DNA of 11,807 bases from Hyphomicrobiales bacterium (lineage in GTDB: Bacteria; Pseudomonadota; Alphaproteobacteria; Rhizobiales; Aestuariivirgaceae): NCBI GenBank assembly GCA_025356765.1, contig JANXRO010000311.1, positions 1 to 11,807 of the forward strand, given 5' to 3'. The notes under the pieces are model-generated. The model made no database searches. It had not been told where the DNA came from and was given only the letters and a program-made list of their open reading frames with translations. A program made the translations under genes and the position numbers. Shown one piece after another: positions 1 through 5,570 of this stretch (positions are counted from its first letter, which is position 1; every line of letters starts with the position of its first letter).

Positions 1-209
1 CGCTCGCGCACAATAACGCGTAAATCGCGGGCCAACGCAGCATCAGAATCATCAATCGATTGGTTTTGGCAAACCAGGCAACGCAGATCTTTGCTGATGT
101 CGCGCGCGCGGGTTTCAAGTGTTGCATCTTTCAACATTTCATCAGGCAAAACCGCCCAAGAATTCAAAGTGCCAAACACCAAAAATATAACGATGAACAC
201 AAACCGCAT
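1..209 (-). CDS. ccmH: Cytochrome c maturation protein CcmH/CycL, N-terminal part (cut by window edge)
   Basis: Only the first 69 codons lie in the window; the gene continues past the left edge. The visible protein begins with a hydrophobic signal/anchor (residues 2-20), followed by a segment with the family hallmark LRCLVCQNQSI (Cys44 and Cys47). This CXXC pair of the periplasmic CcmH/CycL domain is known in the family to reduce or present the apocytochrome c heme-binding cysteines to the CcmF heme lyase. The ATG shares one base with the TGA of ccmG (TGATG), so the two are translationally coupled and belong to one leftward operon, ccmF-ccmG-ccmH. Whether this is a short CcmH or one fused to a CcmI-like TPR domain cannot be told because the 3' end is missing. 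Confidence 0.95.
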   Translation of the reverse strand, partial: MRFVFIVIFLVFGTLNSWAVLPDEMLKDATLETRARDISKDLRCLVCQNQSIDDSDAALARDLRVIVRE

Positions 210-745
210 CACGAAGCTTTGCCTGCTAAAATCGGTTCAATTTCCGACTTCCAAATTTCAGGCGAAAGCGGCCCCGGAATTCGCGTGCGCACGAAGCCTT
301 GTGCGTCAATCACAAAAGTTTCAGGAACACCGCTCACACCCAGATCAATGCCAGCGCGACCTGATTGATCAACCCCAATGTGGGCAAATGGATTGCCCAT
401 TTTTGCCAAATAATCTTTGGCATCAGCGTTATTGTCTTTCCAATCCACACCCAAAAGCGAGAAGCGCTTATCCTTTGCCAACTGCATCAGAAATGGATGT
501 TCCTCGCGGCAGCTCACGCACCATGACGCAAAAACATTCAGCACCACAAAGCCTTTGTTTTTAAACGTACCGCTGTTCAAATTTGGTGTTCCATCCAAAG
601 ATGCCAAATCAAATGCTGGCACAGATTTGTTGATCAGCATGGAAGGCAAAACTTTGGGGTCGCGTTGCAGGCCCATGGCCATCACAACGCCAATCACCAC
701 AAACAAGCTGATCGGCAACAGTGTAGAAATGCGCGGCTTGTTCAT
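209..745 (-). CDS. ccmG: Thiol:disulfide interchange protein CcmG/DsbE (CycY)
   Basis: This is a membrane-anchored periplasmic thioredoxin that passes electrons to CcmH and apocytochrome c during System I heme attachment. The 178-residue protein has an N-terminal anchor (about residues 8-25), then a thioredoxin fold with the active site FASWCVSC (Cys76, Cys79), a GVDWKD stretch near residue 99 typical of the CcmG acidic insert, and the cis-proline loop GVPETF (139-144). The open frame extends upstream to 865. I chose the ATG at 745 because it makes an ATGA overlap with the ccmF stop and starts directly before the signal anchor; the 40 extra residues would only be a shadow of the ccmF 3' end. 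Its stop overlaps the ccmH start by one base. Length is normal for the family. Confidence 0.96.
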   Translation of the reverse strand: MNKPRISTLLPISLFVVIGVVMAMGLQRDPKVLPSMLINKSVPAFDLASLDGTPNLNSGTFKNKGFVVLNVFASWCVSCREEHPFLMQLAKDKRFSLLGVDWKDNNADAKDYLAKMGNPFAHIGVDQSGRAGIDLGVSGVPETFVIDAQGFVRTRIPGPLSPEIWKSEIEPILAGKAS

Positions 746-2724
746 TCTGCGGCCTGCATATTCAATTGAAGTGCTGCACGTTGCGGCATGCCCACACGAA
801 AACGCCGATCTGACAGCGAAATAAAGCCACCAAACGCCATCATAAATCCGCCAATCCACAACCAAGGTGCCATGGGATGATAATAAAGCCTCACAGTTCT
901 GCCGCCATTTTTATCAGCTTCGCCCAATGCAATATAGGTGTTGGAAAAGCCGTTGGTGCGAATGCCGGTCTGGTTGGTCAATTGCTGCTGCAACGGATAA
1001 AAATGCCGTTCGGCGGTCATCACTGAAAACACATTTTTGTCTTGCGAAAGTTCAAACGTGCCACGTTCGGCAACATAATTTGGCCCTTGCAATTGATCAA
1101 TATTGGTAAGCTTCACATCATAAAAACCAATATGGGTTTGATCGCCAATTTTCATGGTGATGATGTTTTCCTGTTGCCACGTGGTCACAACTGAAATGGC
1201 CAACACCACAAATCCCAAACCCATATGGCCAAACAACAATCCGAAATAGGCCCGTGGCGTTGAAGCCAATAGTTGCAAGTTTTCATCCACTGCTGCGCGG
1301 CCCAGCTTTATTCGCTTTGCCCTAACCCAGATGGAGCCGACGACAATCCACAGGCCCAAGGCAATTCCGAAAACGGCCATAATATGTTTGCCCATGGCAA
1401 ATCCAGCACCAAGCAAAGCCCCAGCAATTGTCAGCGCCAAAGGCTTGGTAAGTTGTTTCAGTGCTGCCATCAGTGTGTCGCGCTTCCACTTTAAAAATGG
1501 CCCGATTACCATAGCGATGAGAAGTGGCACCAAAAGCGGCATGAACGTATAATTATAATAGGGCGGGCCAACTGAAATTTTATCGTGCCCCATCAGATCA
1601 ACATAAAGCGGATAAAACGTGCCGATAAAAACCACCGCGGTTGCCACGACAAGAAAGATGTTATTGAACAAAAGTCCGGCTTCGCGGCTGACAATCGCAA
1701 AAGGCACGCCTTTGCGAACATGCGGAATGCGCAAGGCATAAAGCAGCAAAGCCCCGCCCGTTGCACCAAACAAAATCAGCAAAATGAAATAACCACGCGC
1801 CGGATCAACCGCAAAAGAATGCACGCTGGTCAGCACGCCAGAACGCACTACAAACGTGCCAATCAAGCTGAGTGAGAACGTAAGAATGGCCAATAAAATT
1901 GTCCACCCCACCAAAGCATAGCGGCGTTCAACCACCAAGGCCGAATGCAGCAAGGCCGTGCCAGCAAGCCAAGGCATGAGAGATACATTTTCAACGGGAT
2001 CCCAAAACCACCAGCCGCCCCAGCCTAAAATATAATAAGCCCAAAAGCTTCCCAGTGTTATTCCTAGGGTGAGAAAACACCAGGCCAGCAACACCCAAGG
2101 CCTAACCCATCTTGCCCATGCAGCGTCCACCTTGCCTTCAATCAATGCCGCCACAGCAAAAGCAAAGGCCACGGAAAAACCTACATAGCCCATGTAAAGG
2201 CATGGTGGGTGAATGGCCAAGCCGGGGTCTTGCAATAAGGGGTTCATGCCTTGGCCATCAGCGGGTGGGTTGTCTAACCTTAAAAAAGGATTCGATGTAA
2301 AAACCAAAAATGCCAGAAATGCCGAAGCGATCATGCCTTGAACAGCAAGCACGCGGGCTTTTAAGGCAGAAGGCAAGTTGGTTCCAAACACAGAAATCAA
2401 CGCGGCAAAAATGACCAGGATCAAAACCCAAAGCAGCATGGAACCTTCATGATTGGCCCACACGCCAGTGATTTTATAAATCAACGGTTTGGCAATTTGC
2501 GAATTGGCCGCCACAAGGCTGACAGAAAAATCGTCGGTCACAAAACCATAGGCAATTGCAAAAAAAGCAAAGCCGACCAACAGGAATGATAAAATACCAG
2601 AAACGCTGGCGAGCTTCATCAACCCAATGTCTTGGCGGTGTGCGCCATAAAGCGGCAGCGTGGCTTGCACCACGCTGGTCATCAACGCCAACACCAAAGC
2701 GAAATGGCCAAGTTCAATAATCAT
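742..2724 (-). CDS. ccmF: Cytochrome c-type biogenesis protein CcmF (heme lyase subunit, CycK)
   Basis: This is a large polytopic inner-membrane protein that, with CcmH, transfers heme from holo-CcmE to apocytochrome c. The 660 residues are close to the 647 of E. coli CcmF. The tryptophan-rich WWD heme-handling domain is plain at residues 235-246 (WGGWWFWDPVEN). Histidines at 172 (IHPP), 260 (LLHS), 302 (SVHSF) and 500 (FGHMG) sit where E. coli has its four conserved ones. Most of the chain is hydrophobic helices, with a soluble periplasmic part around residues 515-620. The start at 2724 (MIIELGHFAL) matches the usual family N terminus. No Shine-Dalgarno sequence precedes it; instead a perfect TATAAT lies 6 nt upstream of the ATG. 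It follows the DUF1289 gene by 47 bases and overlaps ccmG by 4. No ccmE gene is adjacent, although ccmE precedes ccmF in many alphaproteobacteria. Confidence 0.98.
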   Translation of the reverse strand: MIIELGHFALVLALMTSVVQATLPLYGAHRQDIGLMKLASVSGILSFLLVGFAFFAIAYGFVTDDFSVSLVAANSQIAKPLIYKITGVWANHEGSMLLWVLILVIFAALISVFGTNLPSALKARVLAVQGMIASAFLAFLVFTSNPFLRLDNPPADGQGMNPLLQDPGLAIHPPCLYMGYVGFSVAFAFAVAALIEGKVDAAWARWVRPWVLLAWCFLTLGITLGSFWAYYILGWGGWWFWDPVENVSLMPWLAGTALLHSALVVERRYALVGWTILLAILTFSLSLIGTFVVRSGVLTSVHSFAVDPARGYFILLILFGATGGALLLYALRIPHVRKGVPFAIVSREAGLLFNNIFLVVATAVVFIGTFYPLYVDLMGHDKISVGPPYYNYTFMPLLVPLLIAMVIGPFLKWKRDTLMAALKQLTKPLALTIAGALLGAGFAMGKHIMAVFGIALGLWIVVGSIWVRAKRIKLGRAAVDENLQLLASTPRAYFGLLFGHMGLGFVVLAISVVTTWQQENIITMKIGDQTHIGFYDVKLTNIDQLQGPNYVAERGTFELSQDKNVFSVMTAERHFYPLQQQLTNQTGIRTNGFSNTYIALGEADKNGGRTVRLYYHPMAPWLWIGGFMMAFGGFISLSDRRFRVGMPQRAALQLNMQAAE

Positions 2725-2730
2725 GACGAT

Positions 2731-2761
2731 ATTATACCGCGAACCAGCCAGTTAAGGGCAA
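2731..2761 (-). promoter_or_regulatory. Candidate promoter of ccmF giving a leaderless transcript
   Basis: On the minus strand a perfect TATAAT occupies 2736-2731. It is followed by six bases (ATCGTC) and then the ccmF ATG at 2724. A transcript starting at the usual distance from this hexamer would begin at the A of the start codon. The best -35 candidate is TTGCCC at 2761-2756, with a long 19-base spacer, so this half is weak. The absence of any Shine-Dalgarno sequence before ccmF agrees with leaderless expression. The -10 match is seen directly; promoter activity is inference. Confidence 0.4.
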
Positions 2762-2771
2762 TCTTTTCGAC

Positions 2772-3002
2772 CTACCGCGACAACCTGCCCGCGCGCCCTC
2801 CGCGCCGGCTTTTTCGCATTGTCATGGTGGCCAAGCGTTCGGGCAGGGCCAAAACAATTGTGTGGCGTTCGTCTGCGGCCATGCCAAGCCAGCCAGCAAT
2901 TTCTGCCCGCGTGCGCGCACACCCGATGCAAAGCTGTGTTTCAGGATCAACCACACACACTTTCACACATGGCGTTTCAATATCGCGGCCGAATTCGTCC
3001 AT
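2772..3002 (-). CDS. DUF1289 family small cysteine-motif protein
   Basis: This small protein of 76 residues belongs to the DUF1289 family, whose function is not established. Its N-terminal half has the family pattern TPCVKVCVVDPETQLCIGC, a CX3C-X8-CX2C arrangement (Cys12, 16, 25, 28) that could bind a metal or an Fe-S cluster. A helical segment AEIAGWLGM and an ALPERL stretch, both characteristic of the family, follow. The C terminus is a basic arginine-rich tail (about residues 62-76). There is no signal peptide, so it is cytoplasmic. The in-frame codon before the chosen ATG is GTG at 3005, which could also start it. I prefer ATG because a -10-like TAGAAT lies exactly 6 nt before it and no clear Shine-Dalgarno sequence is present. 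It lies 47 bases upstream of ccmF in the same direction and just after a terminator that closes the protease gene. Confidence 0.85.
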   Translation of the reverse strand: MDEFGRDIETPCVKVCVVDPETQLCIGCARTRAEIAGWLGMAADERHTIVLALPERLATMTMRKSRRGGRAGRLSR

Positions 3003-3008
3003 CACTTC

Positions 3009-3014
3009 ATTCTA
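3009..3014 (-). promoter_or_regulatory. Candidate -10 element (TAGAAT) of the DUF1289 gene
   Basis: TAGAAT on the minus strand matches the TATAAT consensus at five of six positions and ends six bases before the ATG at 3002. That is the same geometry as the TATAAT before ccmF. No good -35 is present because the region upstream is the terminator hairpin of the preceding gene. It is a weak call, but it would explain how a gene placed directly behind a terminator is expressed. Confidence 0.25.
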
Positions 3015-3042
3015 AAATAAAAAACCGGGGCAAAAACCCCGG
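3014..3042 (-). terminator. Rho-independent terminator after the aspartic protease gene
   Basis: Read on the minus strand, CCGGGG (3042-3037) pairs perfectly with CCCCGG (3030-3025) across a six-base loop TTTTTG, followed by a T-rich tract TTTTTTATTTT (3024-3014). It lies 26 bases past the stop codon of the leftward protease gene. The hairpin is GC-only and the U tract strong, so this is a convincing intrinsic terminator. It ends only 12 bases before the DUF1289 start codon. Confidence 0.88.
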
Positions 3043-3067
3043 CACCGACGGTTTAAACAAAACAGCG

Positions 3068-3550
3068 TCAGTTCTTCAATGTTAAAACACCGTTTTCAGA
3101 TTTAAAACTGGAAAGCTTAGATAAAAAGCTCATGCCAAGCAAAGTTCCGTTCAAGGCACCTTCAGGCAACACCATCGCATCAACATCATCAACGCGCACA
3201 TTGTCAATTTCCACGCGGTCCAGCTTGGCACGCGCTGCTTTCACTTGGCCGTTTGCAGTGAAAACTGGAACGTCAAAATTCAATGAATGTGGATGAAGCC
3301 CCACTTTTTCAGCGTCTTCATAGCTTAGGGCCACAGCGCTGGCGCCCGTGTCGACAACAGCTTGCACATTGGTATTATTGATTGAAACGGTAACGAAATA
3401 ATGGCCGTTCTCACCGCTTTTAAGTTCAGTGGCAGCATAAAATTGAAGCGTTGGTGGTGTTTTTCCCAAATTGCTGAGCCCCGGAAAGCCGGCACTGATC
3501 GTTAACAGCAACGCTAAAGCAACGCTTGGCAAAGGCCCAGTATGACGCAT
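3068..3550 (-). CDS. Retropepsin-like clan AA aspartic protease (TIGR02281-type), membrane-anchored or secreted
   Basis: This 160-residue protein has a single retroviral-type aspartic protease domain, so an active enzyme would be a homodimer with one Asp from each chain. The catalytic triad segment is VVDTGAS, with Asp67, and the flap-distal LLGMSFL (138-144) is the typical C-terminal hydrophobic motif of this family. Residues 8-24 form a signal peptide or membrane anchor, placing the domain in the periplasm. Substrates are unknown. The frame is open to a GTG at 3601 and ATGs at 3598 and 3577, but I chose the ATG at 3550 because GGGAG lies 6 bases before it and the signal sequence then starts at residue 1. 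It lies 111 bases downstream of cobS in the same direction and ends in a strong terminator. Confidence 0.88.
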   Translation of the reverse strand: MRHTGPLPSVALALLLTISAGFPGLSNLGKTPPTLQFYAATELKSGENGHYFVTVSINNTNVQAVVDTGASAVALSYEDAEKVGLHPHSLNFDVPVFTANGQVKAARAKLDRVEIDNVRVDDVDAMVLPEGALNGTLLGMSFLSKLSSFKSENGVLTLKN

Positions 3551-3556
3551 AACCCA

Positions 3557-3561
3557 CTCCC
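3557..3561 (-). promoter_or_regulatory. Ribosome binding site deciding the protease start
   Basis: GGGAG on the minus strand lies six bases before the ATG at 3550. None of the upstream in-frame starts (3601, 3598, 3577) has a comparable Shine-Dalgarno sequence, so this site argues for the shorter 160-residue protein. Confidence 0.6.
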
Positions 3562-3624
3562 AACACTCTTGTGGGGCCATAATTAGTGCGCTGTTCATCA
3601 CAAACGATTTACAGCGAAAATGAA

Positions 3625-3672
3625 TTGGAAATCTGGGTTAATGATGCGTTGGAAATTTGGGTTAATGATGTG
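3625..3672. repeat. Two tandem copies of a 24-base unit at the cobS 3' end
   Basis: The units at 3625-3648 and 3649-3672 differ at only two positions (C/T at 3632 versus 3656, and C/T at 3647 versus 3671). The second unit contains the cobS stop codon and its last codons; the first lies in the cobS-protease gap and repeats that stop region. The remnant TTGAAA at 3673 resembles the start of a third unit. This looks like a recent local duplication, probably by replication slippage. It does not change the CobS protein. Confidence 0.85.
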
Positions 3673-4471
3673 TTGAAACAAACACCGCCAACATTCCCAT
3701 TTCGCTCAACACTTGCACCGCGCCACAAATATCTCCGGTCTGCCCACCGATCAACTTGTTGGCCAAGCGCCGCATAAAACCTGTAATTGCTAATGCGATG
3801 CCCAAAGCTAAAACGCCTGCAGTGGGTGAAACATTAAGACCAGCCCACACCGTTAAAGCGCCAGCGCTGACAATTGCGCCAAGTGCTGTCACGCGGTCTG
3901 GCCGCCCGGCCAAGGCGGAAAGCCCGTCGGTGCGGGCAGACCGCGTGGCCCATAAGAGATCAACCACCATCGCCCTTGAAAAAGCACCACATGCCGCAGT
4001 GATCAAAATAATCTGCAACGGGGGCTCTTGAAGCAGCGCCTCGAATACTCCGGCCCGCATAAGAATTAAAACACCCAATGCGCTGGCGCCATATGTGCCA
4101 ATGCGGCTGTCTCGCATAATTTCCAAACGGCGATCACGCGTTCGGCCACCAAAAAGCCCATCGGCTGAGTCGGCAAAACCATCTTCATGCAATGCGCCTG
4201 TGAGAAAAAATCCAAAACCAATCACCAAACCTGCCGTCATCAAAGCTGGCAAATGCAAATAGCTGAGCGCTATCAGAACCAAGCCGTTCATCGCCCCAAT
4301 CAAGGCCCCGGCCAAGCCAAAACACCGCATGGCCAAGGCCAAAGGTTGCGGGTCAATGGTGCGGGCAAAGGGAATGGGCAACCTTGTTAAAAACTGCAAA
4401 CTGACCAACAGTTCAGCAATCGGCCGCCAGCGGCCAACAGTAGGTATTTCGCTTGATGAATTGTCGCTCAT
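3662..4471 (-). CDS. cobS: Adenosylcobinamide-GDP ribazoletransferase (cobalamin synthase) CobS/CobV
   Basis: CobS is a polytopic inner-membrane enzyme that joins adenosylcobinamide-GDP to alpha-ribazole (or its phosphate), the penultimate or final step of adenosylcobalamin synthesis. The 269-residue protein shows family signatures in order: LQFLTRLPIP (25-34), the acidic metal-binding motif ALHEDGFADSADGLFGG (93-109), RDSRIGTYGA (120-129) and IGGQTGDICGAVQ (241-253). Several hydrophobic helices separate them. The frame is open to 4711, but the extra 80 residues overlap the opposite strand of cobT and are a shadow; MSDNSS at 4471 gives the normal length. No clear Shine-Dalgarno sequence precedes it. 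It diverges from cobT, its pathway partner, across 79 bases. Its stop lies inside a 24-base tandem duplication. Confidence 0.96.
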   Translation of the reverse strand: MSDNSSSEIPTVGRWRPIAELLVSLQFLTRLPIPFARTIDPQPLALAMRCFGLAGALIGAMNGLVLIALSYLHLPALMTAGLVIGFGFFLTGALHEDGFADSADGLFGGRTRDRRLEIMRDSRIGTYGASALGVLILMRAGVFEALLQEPPLQIILITAACGAFSRAMVVDLLWATRSARTDGLSALAGRPDRVTALGAIVSAGALTVWAGLNVSPTAGVLALGIALAITGFMRRLANKLIGGQTGDICGAVQVLSEMGMLAVFVSTHH

Positions 4472-4503
4472 AACAAATTGTTTAGCCGTTTTTCTGCCAA
4501 CGT

Positions 4504-4533
4504 GTGATAGACGCATCGCGCAGTTTGAAGCAA
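4504..4533 (-). promoter_or_regulatory. Weak candidate promoter of cobS in the cobS-cobT gap
   Basis: On the minus strand TTGCTT (4533-4528) and CTATCA/TATCAC (4510-4504) are spaced 17-18 bases apart, leaving a leader of about 30 bases before the cobS ATG. Both boxes match consensus only partly. The 79-base gap must hold promoters for both divergent genes, but it is too short for a cobalamin riboswitch and I see no B12-box-like element in it. Confidence 0.25.
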
Positions 4534-4550
4534 GTAAATAGGAAACCTTT

Positions 4551-5570
4551 ATGACATCTGGAATGCCATTCGACGATATTCGCGCCCTCATCAAATCTAT
4601 GCCTGGCCCAGATTTAGAGGCAGCAGCCAAAACCCGTGCGCGTGAGGCTACTTTGACAAAGCCGCCCGGTGCCTTGGGCACGCTTGAAAGCATTTCAGAA
4701 TTTGTGGCCACATGGCAGCATAATTATCCACCCAAGGCAGATCGCACCGTTGTTGCCGTTTTTGCAGGCAATCATGGCGTTGTGGCCCAAGGTGTGGCGG
4801 CATATCCACAGGCTGTGACTGCGCAAATGGTTTCAAACTTTCAAAGTGGTGGCGCTGCTGTCAACCAGATTTGCAAAACTTTTGATCTGGGCTTGAAGGT
4901 TTTTGAATTGGCCTTGGAACAACCCACGGCAGATTTTACGCAAGAGCCAGCGTTGAGCGAGAAGGATTGCGCTGCCACCGTCGCCTATGGCATGGAAGCC
5001 ATTGCGGGCGGTTGTGACGTGCTCTGCATCGGTGAAATGGGCATTGGCAACACAACGGTTGCCGCGGCCTTGGCCTGCGCCTTGTTTGGCGGTGAACCTG
5101 AACAATGGGTTGGTCCCGGAACGGGCGTTGATGCTGAAGGCATCAAACGCAAGGCAGATGCAGTGCGCCGTGGCTTGGCTTTGCACAAAAGCCATTTGCA
5201 AGATCCGCTGGAAGTTTTACGCAGGCTTGGTGGGCGTGAATTATCTGCCATGGCGGGCGCCATCTTGGCGGCGCGATTGCAGAACATTCCGGTGTTGATT
5301 GATGGCTATGTGGCCACAGCTGCCGCCGCTGTGTTATTCAAAGCTGACCCACATGCATTGGATCATTGCATGGCGGCGCATTGTTCGGCTGAACCTGCAC
5401 ACAAACTGCTTCTCGAAAAAATTGGCAAAGTTCCGCTGTTGGATTTGGGCATGCGCTTGGGTGAAGGTTCAGGTGCTGCATTGGCTGCAGGAATTCTGAA
5501 AGCCGCGGTTGCTTGCCATAACGGCATGGCTAGTTTTGAAAGTGCAGGCGTTTCCAACAAAGAAAGTTGA
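4551..5570 (+). CDS. cobT: Nicotinate-nucleotide:dimethylbenzimidazole phosphoribosyltransferase CobT (CobU of older naming)
   Basis: CobT transfers phosphoribose from nicotinate mononucleotide to 5,6-dimethylbenzimidazole, giving alpha-ribazole phosphate, the activated lower ligand of cobalamin used by CobS. At 339 residues it has the usual length. Motifs seen: KPPGALGTLE (37-46), FAGNHGV (71-77), YPQAVTAQMV (85-94), FQSGGAAVNQIC (97-108), GEMGIGNTT (161-169), GPGTGVD (188-194) and LGMRLGEGSGAA (299-310). Glu305 in the last one aligns with the catalytic glutamate known from Salmonella CobT (Glu317). The ATG is preceded by AGGA with 8-base spacing. It is divergent from cobS, and its TGA is immediately followed by the TCA complement of the convergent kinase stop, leaving no intergenic base. 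Confidence 0.97.
   Translation: MTSGMPFDDIRALIKSMPGPDLEAAAKTRAREATLTKPPGALGTLESISEFVATWQHNYPPKADRTVVAVFAGNHGVVAQGVAAYPQAVTAQMVSNFQSGGAAVNQICKTFDLGLKVFELALEQPTADFTQEPALSEKDCAATVAYGMEAIAGGCDVLCIGEMGIGNTTVAAALACALFGGEPEQWVGPGTGVDAEGIKRKADAVRRGLALHKSHLQDPLEVLRRLGGRELSAMAGAILAARLQNIPVLIDGYVATAAAAVLFKADPHALDHCMAAHCSAEPAHKLLLEKIGKVPLLDLGMRLGEGSGAALAAGILKAAVACHNGMASFESAGVSNKES

Noticed and set aside
745..865. Extension of ccmG upstream to an in-frame start at 865
   Set aside because: The added 40 residues lie inside ccmF in another frame and would put a soluble stretch before the signal anchor; the ATGA overlap at 745 is the natural start.
1585..1875. Rightward frames inside ccmF
   Set aside because: They are shadows of the strongly supported leftward ccmF, with basic composition unlike any real neighbour.
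3586..3777. Rightward reading frame containing the repeated peptide ELEIWVND/ALEIWVND
   Set aside because: The peptide repeat only mirrors the 24-base DNA duplication; most of the frame is antisense to cobS and shows no ribosome site or family resemblance.
4472..4550. Cobalamin riboswitch between cobS and cobT
   Set aside because: The gap is only 79 bases and holds none of the conserved B12-box features I would expect.
4471..4711. Extension of cobS upstream to 4711
   Set aside because: The extra 80 residues are antisense to the start of cobT and absent from the family length; the normal start is 4471.
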